DNA of 64,000 nucleotides from contig JALHOT010000007.1 in the NCBI GenBank assembly GCA_022842845.1, positions 1 through 64,000 of the forward strand, written 5' to 3'. Position 1 is the stretch's first letter, and each line of letters begins with the position of its first letter. Source of the DNA: Cyclobacteriaceae bacterium. Its GTDB lineage: Bacteria > Bacteroidota > Bacteroidia > Cytophagales > Cyclobacteriaceae. The translations under genes and the position numbers were made by a program. This document shows, in pieces, positions 25,698 through 35,517 of this stretch. The notes below the pieces were generated by a model. The model did not search any database. It worked only from the letters and a program-made list of their open reading frames with translations, and was not told where the DNA came from.

Positions 25698-26843
25698 ATG
25701 CTTAAGACCCTCGTTATCAGCTTTTTTGTACTTGGTTGTGGTTCATTAGCAGCCCAAAGCCCTATTGATAGCCTCAATAGTGTTCTGGCCACCGCAGAAG
25801 GCGAACAAAAGGTTAAGACTTTAAATGAGTTATTCAGGGCTTATCAAAATGCTGACCCTGTAACCGCTTTGGGCTACACGAGGGAGGCCTTGAACCTGGC
25901 CATGGAAATAGAGGATAAGAAAGGAATGGCTGCATCCTACAATAATCTGGGTGTTTCCTATCGACAGCAAGGTGCTATTGATAAGGCTCTATCCTACTAT
26001 ATCAACTCACTTAAATTATACGAAGAATTGGATAACAAAGAGGGTATAGCAACCCTGAAGAATAATATTGCCACCATTTACTCTATCAAAAAAGATTTCG
26101 GCTTGGCTGTCAATTATCTGGAGCAATCTTATGCTCTCTTCACACAGTTGCAAGACAAGGCAAAGATTGTAGGCTCTATGAATAATCTGGGTAATCTCAA
26201 TAGCGAGTTACAACTATTTGAAAAAGCCATGCGCTACTATTCTGAAGCTTATCAACTGGCACAGCAAGAAGGAATAAAATTTGCTGACCCATTGAGCAAC
26301 CTGGGCAACATCTACTTCAAACAAGGAAACTACCAGCGAGCGGTAGATTTCTACAACAAGGCTTTAGAAATTGAAAGAGAGAATGACAACCGATTAGCGA
26401 TGTTGGGCATCCTTACCAATATTGGTGCAACTTATACTAAAGCCAAGTTGCCAGCGAAAGCAATTGAATATTTAAATGAAGCAGAAAAACTGGCGGAAGA
26501 ACTTCAGGCATTCAGTTATTTACCAAGTATACTCAGAAGCCGGGCCGACATTTTATACCAACAAGGCAAATCAAAGGATGCCTATGAAACAATATTAAAA
26601 TACGATTCACTGAGAGAGAAAATTTTCGGAGAAGAGAGTACTAAAAAGATAGCGCAGATGGAGTTAGCCCTCAACTTCTCAGAAAAAGAAAGAGAATTGC
26701 AATTGTTACAAAAAGAAGGAAAGATACAATCACTGGAATTACGCAACTCCCGACTCTTTATCGTCATGATCATCTTGGGAGGATTGATGTTGATTGGTGG
26801 TATCAACCTGTACTACATGAGTAACAAGAAAAAATTATTATAA
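25698..26843 (+). CDS. TPR-repeat protein with C-terminal membrane helix
   Basis: About 381 residues from the ATG at 25698, which starts a signal peptide (cleavage near SLAAQ). Residues about 30-310 form six to seven tetratricopeptide repeats (pattern ASYNNLGVSYRQQGAIDKALSYY). A coiled coil then leads to a membrane helix (RLFIVMIILGGLMLIGGINLYY), and the protein ends after five basic residues. Bacteroidota TPR sensors with this layout usually continue into a histidine kinase or a LuxR-type domain; here that output is missing. It may signal through a partner or be a truncated sensor. Confidence 0.85.
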   Translation: MLKTLVISFFVLGCGSLAAQSPIDSLNSVLATAEGEQKVKTLNELFRAYQNADPVTALGYTREALNLAMEIEDKKGMAASYNNLGVSYRQQGAIDKALSYYINSLKLYEELDNKEGIATLKNNIATIYSIKKDFGLAVNYLEQSYALFTQLQDKAKIVGSMNNLGNLNSELQLFEKAMRYYSEAYQLAQQEGIKFADPLSNLGNIYFKQGNYQRAVDFYNKALEIERENDNRLAMLGILTNIGATYTKAKLPAKAIEYLNEAEKLAEELQAFSYLPSILRSRADILYQQGKSKDAYETILKYDSLREKIFGEESTKKIAQMELALNFSEKERELQLLQKEGKIQSLELRNSRLFIVMIILGGLMLIGGINLYYMSNKKKLL

Positions 26844-26888
26844 GCCTTCTGGTTTAGAGCACAACTTTTTACAATTCAAAATTCTGCT

Positions 26889-28094
26889 ATGTTTCGTTTT
26901 GCCATCATCACAGCATTCGTACTATTTTTAACTTCTTGCACTTCTAACAATGTCGACCTTACCGGAGTTTGGCGCGGGGTAGTCGATATGCAAGGCCAGG
27001 AGCTTCCCTTTACTTTCGATCTGAAGAAAACAGAAAAAGGCTATCAGGCCATCATTCATAACGCCAAGGAAGAACTACTGTTGGAAGAAGTGAAAGTAGA
27101 AGGCGATACGCTCATCATGGTAATGCATATTTTCGATGCTGCCATTAAGGCTAGAATAGAGGGCGATCTGCTCAGCGGTTCTTTTATCAAATACTATGAC
27201 CTCAGTGCTACGGTTCCTTTCAGGGCTACTAAGGGCGAAACTCATCGATTCACCAAAGAAACCAATAGCACCACAGACTTTACCGGTAAATACGCTGTTA
27301 CTTTTACCAATGAAAAAGATACAACGGCAGCTGTGGGCATTTTTGAACAAAAAGGTAATACTGTAACAGGAACCTTCTTAACACCTACAGGCGATTATCG
27401 TTACCTACAAGGCAATGTTGTTAATGATAAACTGATGCTCAGTGCCTTTGATGGCAATCACACCTATGTGTTTACTGCTACCCTTCAAGGCGATAGCATC
27501 TTCGGAGATTATTACTCCGGAAAAAGTTATCATCAAATTTGGAAGGGAGTGAAAAATGATAGCGCTTCTCTACCTAATCCTGAATCGCTTACGTACCTAA
27601 AAGAAGGATACGAAAAAATTGACTTCAGCTTTCCTGATATCAATGGAAAGAAGATTTCTCCTTCAGATGATCAATACAAAAACAAAGTGCTTATTCTTCA
27701 GCTATTTGGCACCTGGTGCCCGAACTGTATGGACGAAACGCGCTTTCTTACCGAATGGCATAAGAAAAATAAAGACCGCGGTGTTGAAATCATTGGTATG
27801 GCTTACGAGCGCAAAGATGATTTTAATTATGCCAGTGGCCGCGTAAAAAATATGATTGAAAAGTTTGATGTTCAATATGATTTTGTGATTGCTGGGGTGA
27901 ATGATAAAATAAAAGCTGCAGAAACCTTGCCTATGCTTAATAAAGTGGTGGCCTTCCCTACTACCATTTTCGTTGGCAAAGATGGCAAAGTGAAATATAT
28001 TCATACTGGCTTTTCTGGTCCAGGCACTGGCATTTACTTTGAGCAGTTTAAAGAAAGCTTCAATCAAAAAATCAATGAACTTTTAAGTGAATAA
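26889..28094 (+). CDS. TlpA-type thioredoxin-like lipoprotein
   Basis: 401 residues. Lipobox LTSC puts the lipid on Cys17. Residues 20-225 form a beta-rich N-terminal domain with two similar halves (each with the GVWRG / FTGKYAVTF type of strand). Residues 245-395 are a thioredoxin fold with the redox motif WCPNC at 276-280 and the cis-Pro region FPTTIFV. It is probably an envelope disulfide reductase; the N-terminal domain may recognise the partner. It is separated from the TPR gene by 45 bp and from mnmA by 26 bp. Confidence 0.88.
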   Translation: MFRFAIITAFVLFLTSCTSNNVDLTGVWRGVVDMQGQELPFTFDLKKTEKGYQAIIHNAKEELLLEEVKVEGDTLIMVMHIFDAAIKARIEGDLLSGSFIKYYDLSATVPFRATKGETHRFTKETNSTTDFTGKYAVTFTNEKDTTAAVGIFEQKGNTVTGTFLTPTGDYRYLQGNVVNDKLMLSAFDGNHTYVFTATLQGDSIFGDYYSGKSYHQIWKGVKNDSASLPNPESLTYLKEGYEKIDFSFPDINGKKISPSDDQYKNKVLILQLFGTWCPNCMDETRFLTEWHKKNKDRGVEIIGMAYERKDDFNYASGRVKNMIEKFDVQYDFVIAGVNDKIKAAETLPMLNKVVAFPTTIFVGKDGKVKYIHTGFSGPGTGIYFEQFKESFNQKINELLSE

Positions 28095-28120
28095 TTCACT
28101 TTACAGTCAAAAAGTGATTC

Positions 28121-29323
28121 ATGGAAATAAATAGTTCGGGCATAGGAGCAGGAAAACGCGTGGTCGTTGGTTTATCAGGGGGAGTGGATTCAAGTGTTAC
28201 CGCGCACCTGTTGCAGCAACAAGGCTATGAAGTGATCGGCATGTTCATGAAAAACTGGCACGATGACTCTGTAACCATCAGCAACGAATGCCCCTGGTTG
28301 GACGACAGCAATGATGCCATGATCATCGCCCAACAACTGGGTATTCCTTTTCAGGCCATAGACTTAAGTGCAGAATATAAGACGCGTATTGTTGATTATA
28401 TGTTTGCCGAATATGAGCGCGGTCGTACCCCTAACCCCGATGTACTCTGCAATCGTGAAATCAAGTTTGATATCTTTTTAAATGCCGCCATAAAGCTGGG
28501 GGCTGATTTTGTAGCCACGGGACATTACGCACGTAAATCATCACAAGTAATCAATGGCAAAGTAGTGTACAGTCTGCTGGCTGGTAAAGACAATAATAAA
28601 GACCAGAGCTATTTTTTATGTCAGCTTACTCAGGCTCAGCTTGCCAAAGCCCTCTTCCCTATTGGCGAGTTGACAAAACCCGAAGTGCGGGCGATTGCTA
28701 AAGAGATGGGACTCGCCACAGCAGAAAAAAAAGACTCTCAGGGACTTTGCTTTATTGGCAAAGTACACCTACCTGATTTTTTGCAACAACAATTAAAACC
28801 TAAACAAGGTAAGGTAATTGAAGTGCCTGCACACGCTGCCCTCTACGATCAGCCATTTAGTGTTAATAATCTGCAAGAAAGCACCAAAGCATATGCTTAT
28901 ACCCCTAGCGCTGGTAAAGTAGCCGGAGAGCACAAAGGTGCGCATTACTATACGATTGGTCAGCGAAAGGGCTTGAATATGGGAGGCTTCGAAAAACCCA
29001 TGTTTGTGATTGGCACAAACACACAAGAGAATGTGATTTACATGGGAATGGGCGAAGATCATCCAGGTTTATACCGAAAAGGACTATTCATTCCAGCAGC
29101 CGATGAGCATTGGATCAGAGAAGACCTAATCTTGAGTGTGGGAGCCTCTGCCTCCTATATGGCCAGAATCAGGTACAGACAAAAACTTGAGCCGTGTACA
29201 CTCTATAAAAAAGAAGAAGGTCTTTACCTCGTATTTGATACTCCACAGCGGGGCATTACCCCCGGTCAATTTGCTGCCTGGTATAAAGAAGAAGAGTTGA
29301 TCGGATCAGGGGTGATCAGCTAA
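28121..29323 (+). CDS. mnmA: tRNA-specific 2-thiouridylase MnmA
   Basis: 400 residues. It thiolates U34 of the Lys, Glu and Gln tRNAs. The PP-loop SGGVDSS is at residues 20-26, with the catalytic cysteines in [12 protein letters not shown] and [11 protein letters not shown], and a C-terminal beta-barrel. An insertion around residues 250-275 ([15 protein letters not shown] region) sits before the H(Y)YTIGQRKGL block. Its last bases overlap a small minus-strand frame. Confidence 0.97.
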   Translation: MEINSSGIGAGKRVVVGLSGGVDSSVTAHLLQQQGYEVIGMFMKNWHDDSVTISNECPWLDDSNDAMIIAQQLGIPFQAIDLSAEYKTRIVDYMFAEYERGRTPNPDVLCNREIKFDIFLNAAIKLGADFVATGHYARKSSQVINGKVVYSLLAGKDNNKDQSYFLCQLTQAQLAKALFPIGELTKPEVRAIAKEMGLATAEKKDSQGLCFIGKVHLPDFLQQQLKPKQGKVIEVPAHAALYDQPFSVNNLQESTKAYAYTPSAGKVAGEHKGAHYYTIGQRKGLNMGGFEKPMFVIGTNTQENVIYMGMGEDHPGLYRKGLFIPAADEHWIREDLILSVGASASYMARIRYRQKLEPCTLYKKEEGLYLVFDTPQRGITPGQFAAWYKEEELIGSGVIS

Positions 29324-29505
29324 CTCGTGACAAAACTCAACGCTTCTGCTTCAGTATCGAAGGCTTTGAAATTTACGTTTAAGAAATAAACAATACCTCT
29401 TAACAGGGCTACCTTAAGCCCTTCAATGCCTAAGAATGCGCTTATTGGTATATCGCACTTAGTTACTTGCGTAAAAGCATACGCAATAACAATAAACAGC
29501 TTCAT
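29320..29505 (-). CDS. Possible remnant of a STAS/SpoIIAA-like protein
   Basis: 61 residues. The second half ([19 protein letters not shown]...[13 protein letters not shown]) resembles the C-terminal half of the SpoIIAA/STAS-like proteins common in Cytophagales, which are normally about twice as long. It begins 20 bp behind the DUF502 stop codon on the same strand and overlaps the end of mnmA by 4 bp. I see no N-terminal half in any frame, so it is either a short independent protein or a fragment. Confidence 0.4.
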   Translation of the reverse strand: MKLFIVIAYAFTQVTKCDIPISAFLGIEGLKVALLRGIVYFLNVNFKAFDTEAEALSFVTS

Positions 29506-29525
29506 ATCATGAATACGGCTACTGG

Positions 29526-30092
29526 TTATTGCTGTTCGTTAAAACCCGAAACACCTCCGGATACTATGTATTTCATAGCTGTTGGTCCTGAAATATTCAG
29601 GGGTTTAATATGCTCTTTCGGAACAATATAATGGATGCCAGAGAAGGCATAAGAATGCGGCAAATACACCGAAACCATTTCCTGAAGACCTAATGAAGAA
29701 AGATCGCCTTGTGTGATGAAACCAATCTGATAGAGCTCATTCTCTTTATTGATCTTGACCAGCACGGGTTTATTAAACTTCTTCTTATCACCCACAAAGG
29801 CATTGAGCAAATCCTTCAAAGAAGAATAGATCAACTTTACGAGGGGTATCTTATTCATGCCATGATCAAACCACATAGAAAGGGTTTGAAAAGCCAGATT
29901 GGATGTGAGATAACCAAAGGCTGTAATCGCCACAAGAATGATCACAAAACCCAGGCCAGGGTAAGGAAGATTCAATAAGCTATCAAGCCAGCTGAACGAA
30001 ACATAGATGAAATAGGCCGTTGCAGTAAGCGGAACGATGAATAGTGTTCCACTAAAAAAATAACGCAGAAATTTTCGAAAGGTGCTTTCCAT
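29526..30092 (-). CDS. DUF502 family membrane protein
   Basis: 188 residues. Two membrane helices at about 10-32 and 42-65 are followed by the DUF502 body (GMNKIPLVKLIYSSLKDLLNAF, then VLVKINKENELYQIGFIT and VSVYLPHSYAFSGIHYIVP). The function of the family is unknown. It lies behind nqrE, but a strong terminator stands between them, so it probably has its own promoter. Confidence 0.88.
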   Translation of the reverse strand: MESTFRKFLRYFFSGTLFIVPLTATAYFIYVSFSWLDSLLNLPYPGLGFVIILVAITAFGYLTSNLAFQTLSMWFDHGMNKIPLVKLIYSSLKDLLNAFVGDKKKFNKPVLVKINKENELYQIGFITQGDLSSLGLQEMVSVYLPHSYAFSGIHYIVPKEHIKPLNISGPTAMKYIVSGGVSGFNEQQ

Positions 30093-30104
30093 AGTTGTAT
30101 AAAA

Positions 30105-30132
30105 AAAGGCTTCTGTAGTAACAGAAGCCTTT
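30105..30132 (-). terminator. Terminator of the nqr operon
   Basis: AAAGGCTTCTGT (30105-30116), loop AGTA, ACAGAAGCCTTT (30121-30132): a perfect 12-bp stem followed on the minus strand by seven T. It is 22 bp behind nqrE and closes the operon without an nqrF. Confidence 0.88.
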
Positions 30133-30154
30133 CATCATGTCAAAGTATAATGAT

Positions 30155-30769
30155 CTACAAAGAGAAACCCAAGAAGCTCAGGAATCCTAAAGACATAAGT
30201 CCTACCAAAATAAAAGTAATGCCTAATCCACGTAAAGGACCTGGTACATCAGAGTAACGCATTTTCTCGCGTACACCTGCCAGGGCAACAATGGCCAGCA
30301 TCCATCCAATACCAGAACCCAATCCGTAAACGGTTGCTTCAGGCAAGGTATAACTACGATTAACCATAAACAAAGCACCACCAAGAATTGCACAGTTCAC
30401 AGCAATAAGAGGTAGAAAGATACCGAGCGCTCCATATAAAGCAGGAGAAAAACGCTCCACTGCCATTTCAGTTAACTGAACCATCGCAGCGATTACTGCT
30501 ATGAAGATGATAAACTGTAAGAAACCAAGGTCAACACTCGCAAAGTCAGCACCTAACCACGATAAAGCACCTGGCGTAAGCATGTAAGTTTGAATAAGCC
30601 AGTTGATCGGGGTAGTGATACCTAATACGAAGATTACTGCCACACCTAAACCAAAAGCGGTGCTTACCTTTTTTGAAACCGCTAAAAAGGAACACATGCC
30701 TAAGAAATAGGCGAAAATCATGTTGTCGATAAAAATCGAACGAACGCCAATGCTAATTAAATTCTCCAT
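30155..30769 (-). CDS. nqrE: Na+-translocating NADH:quinone reductase subunit E
   Basis: 204 residues, the normal length, with six membrane segments. NqrE pairs with NqrD as inverted-topology homologues; together they hold a 2Fe-2S centre between Cys residues in the membrane ([10 protein letters not shown] and [11 protein letters not shown] here). It is 4 bp behind nqrD. Confidence 0.96.
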   Translation of the reverse strand: MENLISIGVRSIFIDNMIFAYFLGMCSFLAVSKKVSTAFGLGVAVIFVLGITTPINWLIQTYMLTPGALSWLGADFASVDLGFLQFIIFIAVIAAMVQLTEMAVERFSPALYGALGIFLPLIAVNCAILGGALFMVNRSYTLPEATVYGLGSGIGWMLAIVALAGVREKMRYSDVPGPLRGLGITFILVGLMSLGFLSFLGFSL

Positions 30770-30773
30770 AGTA

Positions 30774-31436
30774 CTAATGTTCTCTGTAACCGTTGATGGA
30801 ACGCTGAACCCAAATTACCAGTCCGACTAAAATACAAGCACCTGCAGGCAGTAGCATTAAACCGTTGCCTTGATAGTCAAGACCTACAGCTTCAAATACT
30901 TTGTAACCGAAAATTGAACCACCTCCAAGTAATTCGCGGAAGAATGCTATGATCATCAGAATCATACCATATCCTAAACCATTACCAATACCATCTAAGA
31001 ATGATGGCCATGGCTTATTACCCATGGCATAAGCCTCCAGACGACCCATTACAATACAGTTCGTAATGATCAAACCTACAAATACCGAAAGCTGCTTAGA
31101 TACATCATATACGTAAGCTTTCAGCAATTCACTCACCAGCGTAACCCACAACGATACAATGGCCAACTGTACAATAATACGAATGCGTGAAGGGATAGTA
31201 TTACGCATCATGGATATAACCACATTCGAAGAAGCCGTAACTACCGTCAAACTTAAAGCCATAATAAAAGCAGGCTTCATTTGAGTGGTCACAGCAAGCG
31301 CTGAACAGATACCTAATACCTGTACAGTGATAGGGTTGTCTATGTCAAGAGGATTCGTAACCAGCTTTTTGTTCTTTTTAGAGAAAAGTGGTTCACTTTT
31401 TTTTACCTCCTTCACTACTGCAGTCTCTGTACTCAT
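30774..31436 (-). CDS. nqrD: Na+-translocating NADH:quinone reductase subunit D
   Basis: 220 residues. After a charged N-terminal tail there are six membrane segments; [16 protein letters not shown] and [15 protein letters not shown] carry the conserved Cys of the shared iron centre. The start codon overlaps the nqrC stop (ATGA). Confidence 0.96.
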   Translation of the reverse strand: MSTETAVVKEVKKSEPLFSKKNKKLVTNPLDIDNPITVQVLGICSALAVTTQMKPAFIMALSLTVVTASSNVVISMMRNTIPSRIRIIVQLAIVSLWVTLVSELLKAYVYDVSKQLSVFVGLIITNCIVMGRLEAYAMGNKPWPSFLDGIGNGLGYGMILMIIAFFRELLGGGSIFGYKVFEAVGLDYQGNGLMLLPAGACILVGLVIWVQRSINGYREH

Positions 31437-32155
31437 GGCACTATTGCTGTTTTAGTTTTTTTAATATAGTTCTCATAACATACTAAGTAATCCTTAAGCA
31501 TATTATTAACACCTTTTGCTGTTAGAGTGGCTCCTGACATTCCATCGACCTTGTGGGTATCTGAGCTATAGTCATTACCTTCTCCCTTCATCATGTCCAC
31601 TGAAGCAATTTGATCACCTTCGAAGACATGTTTACCCTTATAACGATCCTGTATTTCAGCAGATGAAATACGTGCACCTAACCCGGGCGTTTCCCCCTTA
31701 TGTTGAAAAACTGTGCCCTGAATTGTATTCAGGTCAGATTGCAATGCTACAAAACCCCAGATGCGGTCCCACAATCCAAAACCATGAATGGGAAGTACCA
31801 CAAATTCTATTTTAGAAGGATCAGCTTCACTGCGAAACTCGTATACTGGCAACATACGCTCCTTTGTAGGTTTTTTATATTCAGCATCAACGCTGATGTC
31901 TGTCGCCTTTTTGCCTTCTATCACATTACCATTAAAGTCAACAACAAAAGCTTTTACACGTTTGCCATAAATTTCAGAGGCATTATCCTCATCATTTAAT
32001 ACCATGACAGTAGATAGAATATTTTGCTTTTGCTCAAGCGCAATATTCTCTTGTTGTTTTTCCTTGAGGCTTTCCGATGCGAAAGCGAGCAGACCTCCAC
32101 ACACTACCGTGAGGATGGCTGCATACATTACGATATAAAGATTAGACTGTCGCAC
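31433..32155 (-). CDS. nqrC: Na+-translocating NADH:quinone reductase subunit C
   Basis: 240 residues from a GTG start. One N-terminal membrane helix and a periplasmic FMN-binding domain; the covalent FMN threonine is in DGMSGATLTA. It overlaps the end of nqrB by 14 bp and nqrD by 4 bp, so translation of the operon is tightly coupled. Confidence 0.96.
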   Translation of the reverse strand: MRQSNLYIVMYAAILTVVCGGLLAFASESLKEKQQENIALEQKQNILSTVMVLNDEDNASEIYGKRVKAFVVDFNGNVIEGKKATDISVDAEYKKPTKERMLPVYEFRSEADPSKIEFVVLPIHGFGLWDRIWGFVALQSDLNTIQGTVFQHKGETPGLGARISSAEIQDRYKGKHVFEGDQIASVDMMKGEGNDYSSDTHKVDGMSGATLTAKGVNNMLKDYLVCYENYIKKTKTAIVP

Positions 32156-33344
32156 GTTTCAATCGTCTGTTTTTGTTAGCACTTACTACGAAATAATCAA
32201 TTAGCGGAGCGAATACGTTCATTAACAATATCGCCAGCATAATACCTTCAGGGTAGGCAGGATTAAACACACGTATCAGCACGGTGAATAAACCAATCAG
32301 GAATCCATATACCCACTTACCAGTTTCTGTCTGCGCAGCAGTTACAGGATCAGTAGCCATAAAGACAGCACCGAATGCCAAACCACCAATAACTAAGTGA
32401 TAATGCGCTGGCATTTCCATGTATGGATTCACAGCAAGTCCGTTTAACAATAATCCCATGGCCCAGGCGCCTGCAAATACGCTTACTATAATTTTCCAGC
32501 TGCCTGTTCCTGTTGCCCACAAAATGAAGGCACCGATCAAACACATTAAAGTTGAGGTCTCACCAATACTTCCGGGCATAGCTCCTAAGAATAAATTACT
32601 GAAGGAATAAATTCCTTCTGCCCAGCCTGCACCAAAGGAATCAAGGGCTGCCACTACGTTCGTTCCATCAGTTGAGCTCTGGGCTGCTACCGCCAGAGGA
32701 GTAGCACCAGAATAGCCGGCTACCGTTTTAGCGCCTTCGGGTAAGAAGGCCCAAACCTCACCTGAAATTTGAGTAGGGTAAGCGAAGTATAAAAAGGCAC
32801 GTGCTGTTAACGCAATGTTCACTACGTTCATACCTGTTCCACCAAAAGCTTCTTTACCAATAATAACGGCAAAAATCGTAGCAACCGCTACTTGCCAAAG
32901 TGGAATATCCGGAGGCATTACCAAAGGAATCAACATACCTGTTACCAGGTAACCTTCGTTCACAGGATGTCTGCGGATCATGGAGAACACAAATTCTACA
33001 CCAAGACCCACACCATACGATACGATAACAATTGGGAGAACTTGCAAAGCACCTACCCAAAACTTATCCATCATCGTAGCCGCCTGACCTGTAGCTAAGA
33101 AATGTTGGTGACCTACGTTGAAAATACCAAAGATGAGACAGGGAACCATGGCAATGATTACTGTCATCATCAAACGTTTCAAATCAATCCCATCGCGAAT
33201 CTGTACACCTTTGTTACCCGCTGTGGTGTTGGGGGCAAAGGCAAAAGTTTCTAATGCCTCGAAGGCGTAATAAAACTTCTCATACTTGCCGCCCTTTTCG
33301 AAGTCGTGCTTTACTTTATCTAATGTGTTGCGTAAAAACTTCAT
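32142..33344 (-). CDS. nqrB: Na+-translocating NADH:quinone reductase subunit B
   Basis: 400 residues with about ten membrane segments. The covalent FMN threonine is in YSGATPLAV, and FMATDPVTA is a further family block. It binds riboflavin and ubiquinone or menaquinone at the membrane and is central to Na+ transport. It begins 1 bp behind nqrA. Confidence 0.97.
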   Translation of the reverse strand: MKFLRNTLDKVKHDFEKGGKYEKFYYAFEALETFAFAPNTTAGNKGVQIRDGIDLKRLMMTVIIAMVPCLIFGIFNVGHQHFLATGQAATMMDKFWVGALQVLPIVIVSYGVGLGVEFVFSMIRRHPVNEGYLVTGMLIPLVMPPDIPLWQVAVATIFAVIIGKEAFGGTGMNVVNIALTARAFLYFAYPTQISGEVWAFLPEGAKTVAGYSGATPLAVAAQSSTDGTNVVAALDSFGAGWAEGIYSFSNLFLGAMPGSIGETSTLMCLIGAFILWATGTGSWKIIVSVFAGAWAMGLLLNGLAVNPYMEMPAHYHLVIGGLAFGAVFMATDPVTAAQTETGKWVYGFLIGLFTVLIRVFNPAYPEGIMLAILLMNVFAPLIDYFVVSANKNRRLKRATV

Positions 33345-33345
33345 A

Positions 33346-34710
33346 TTATGCGTTCGCTAATAAATCTATACCTTCTCTAACAATGCTCTGTACGTTGTGT
33401 TTGGATACATCCACGAACTCGCATAGCGCTAAATCTTCTTCAATCACTTCATAAATACCAAGAGCCTCCATATCGTCATAGTCTTCAGCAATGATGGCCT
33501 TGAGCAGATGAGTCGGCAGAACATCCATTGGCACGACTTGCTCAAATACTCCGGTTTGTACGAAAGCACGAGGTTCGCCATGCGTATTGCTGTCAACCAC
33601 AGCTTCTTTGCTGCGATTGAGGAATGAAAAAAGACCCCATGCACGATGAAAACTAACCTTGCTGGCTGAAGGAGTGATCCAACCCAAAAACTCGTGATGA
33701 TCGCCTTCGGGAATAACAGTAATCATCTGGTCGTAGAAACCAAGGTGACCTTCTTTTCCAACAGCGGTGCCCGTCAGTACATTACCTGAAATTACACGAA
33801 CATGCTCGCTCTTTACATTATTGGCCAGGAACTTCTTCACAGAAGCACCAGCATAGGTCTTATAATATTGCGGTTCACTTACTTCAGAACCTGCTACAGC
33901 AATGACCTTGGTGGTATCAAGAATACCATTTAAGAAAAGCTTACCCATTTGGATAACCCCTGCCGGGTTGATGGTCCAAACAACATCGGCTTTATTAATT
34001 GGGTCTAGGTGGTGAATCTGCACACCTACGCAACCTGAAGGATGTGGTCCTGAGAATTTGTTTAACTCTGCGTTCTTTACTTGTGCAAAAACTGGAGAAA
34101 TTTCACGCTCTGAATGAACATTAACGTGAACAGGTCCAGTCGTTAATTTTTTTAATACATCAACACCAGCCTGGAAAAACTGCTCCTGCCCTTTATAAAT
34201 AAAGCTGTAATCTGGTGCCAGCGGATGTGAATCAAAAGCTGAAATAAAAATGGACTTAGGCGTTTCTGCAGGATCGGCCACAATGCCGTAAGGACGTTGA
34301 ACCAGGTTGATCCAAGCCCCACTGGAAAGTAGCTGCTGTATGGTCTGCTCACGACCGAGGTTGGCCAAGTCAGAGACTGAATATTTGTTAAAAGACAATG
34401 ACTCTACTGTCTTGTCTGCTAATATTTTGATTTCAAGCAGCTTTCGCTTTTCGCCACGCTTTACTTCAACCACTTCACCACTCACCGGAGCGGTAAAAAC
34501 AATCTTTTCATTCTTTTTGTCATGAAAAAGAGGGCTACCTGCCTTCACGGCATCGCCTTCTTTAACCAATACTTTTGGCATATAAATGCCATGAAAATCG
34601 TCTGGTTTAATGACAAATGTTTCAGCTTGTTCGGTGTTCGAAATTTTCAGGGCAGCTTTGCCGGCCAGATTGATGTCAAAACCTTTTTTTAACCGTATGA
34701 ATTTTCCCAT
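33346..34710 (-). CDS. nqrA: Na+-translocating NADH:quinone reductase subunit A
   Basis: About 454 residues from the ATG at 34710 (GKFIRLKKGFDINLAGKA), which matches the family start; an earlier in-frame start at 34767 would lie upstream of the predicted transcript start. NqrA is the cytoplasmic, quinone-binding subunit without membrane segments. First gene of nqrABCDE. Confidence 0.96.
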   Translation of the reverse strand: MGKFIRLKKGFDINLAGKAALKISNTEQAETFVIKPDDFHGIYMPKVLVKEGDAVKAGSPLFHDKKNEKIVFTAPVSGEVVEVKRGEKRKLLEIKILADKTVESLSFNKYSVSDLANLGREQTIQQLLSSGAWINLVQRPYGIVADPAETPKSIFISAFDSHPLAPDYSFIYKGQEQFFQAGVDVLKKLTTGPVHVNVHSEREISPVFAQVKNAELNKFSGPHPSGCVGVQIHHLDPINKADVVWTINPAGVIQMGKLFLNGILDTTKVIAVAGSEVSEPQYYKTYAGASVKKFLANNVKSEHVRVISGNVLTGTAVGKEGHLGFYDQMITVIPEGDHHEFLGWITPSASKVSFHRAWGLFSFLNRSKEAVVDSNTHGEPRAFVQTGVFEQVVPMDVLPTHLLKAIIAEDYDDMEALGIYEVIEEDLALCEFVDVSKHNVQSIVREGIDLLANA

Positions 34711-34739
34711 GATGGGCAGTATTTTGGTTAGGAAAGTGG

Positions 34740-34768
34740 CAAAATTAGTAATTATAACGACAAACAAA
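34740..34768 (-). promoter_or_regulatory. Candidate nqr operon promoter
   Basis: On the minus strand TTTG (34768-34765), 17 bp, then TAATTTTG (34747-34740), an exact TAnnTTTG. The start site would be near 34733, about 23 bp before the nqrA ATG. Confidence 0.5.
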
Positions 34769-34824
34769 AGCCAATCACAGATAATAGCTAAAGGGCATTT
34801 TTGTCAAAATTCGAAGCAATTATG

Positions 34825-35517
34825 CTACCGCATGAATTGGATAATTTTGCTGGAGGCCTGGCGCACCACTTCTTCCACTTGCTCATCAATGGTAATGTGC
34901 GTGGTGTTGATTTCAATGGCATCGTCTGCTTTCCGCAAAGGGCTTTCGGCACGGGTTGTATCAATCTGGTCGCGCATATGGATGTTCTCCATAACTTCCA
35001 GTAGATCAACCATTTTATCCTTATCCAACAACTCTTGCTGCCTACGGAAGGCCCTCACCTGCATATCGGCTGTCATAAAGACTTTGAGTTCGGCATCCGG
35101 AAAAACGACCGTACCGATATCTCTGCCATCCATGACTACACCTTTGTCTTTACCCAATTTACGCTGCTGATTGACCATGGCTATGCGTACTGGCTTTAAA
35201 GCGCTTACCTGACTTACCTGGTCAGAGATACGCATCTTCCTGATCTCCTTTTCTATTTTCAAACCATTCAAAAAGGTCTCGGTCTCCTTATCTTCATTTA
35301 CATGAAAGGTAATTTTAATCCTATCAAGGGCATTCTCAATATCTTTAGGATTGGTAAGCGAAACGTAGTGCTCAAGAAAATAGTAAGTTACGGCCCGGTA
35401 CATGGCACCGCTGTCTATGTATTTATAACCCATAATCTTGGCCACTTGCTTGGCTGTGGTACTTTTACCACAGGCAGAGTAACCATCAATGGCGATCACT
35501 ATCTTCCGTAGGTTCAT
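34825..35517 (-). CDS. cmk: Cytidylate kinase
   Basis: About 230 residues from the ATG at 35517. It phosphorylates CMP and dCMP. The P-loop GYSACGKST is near the N-terminus, followed by YIDSGAMYRAVTYY and MDGRDIGTVVFPDA. This start overlaps the TGA of the small lipoprotein gene by one base (TGATG), which supports coupled translation; a TTG seven codons upstream is less likely. Confidence 0.95.
   Translation of the reverse strand: MNLRKIVIAIDGYSACGKSTTAKQVAKIMGYKYIDSGAMYRAVTYYFLEHYVSLTNPKDIENALDRIKITFHVNEDKETETFLNGLKIEKEIRKMRISDQVSQVSALKPVRIAMVNQQRKLGKDKGVVMDGRDIGTVVFPDAELKVFMTADMQVRAFRRQQELLDKDKMVDLLEVMENIHMRDQIDTTRAESPLRKADDAIEINTTHITIDEQVEEVVRQASSKIIQFMR

Noticed and set aside
34610-35170. 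Open frame of 186 codons on the plus strand
   Set aside because: It is antisense to the nqrA start and most of cmk, crosses the nqr promoter, and is Ser/Thr/Cys-rich like other antisense shadows.
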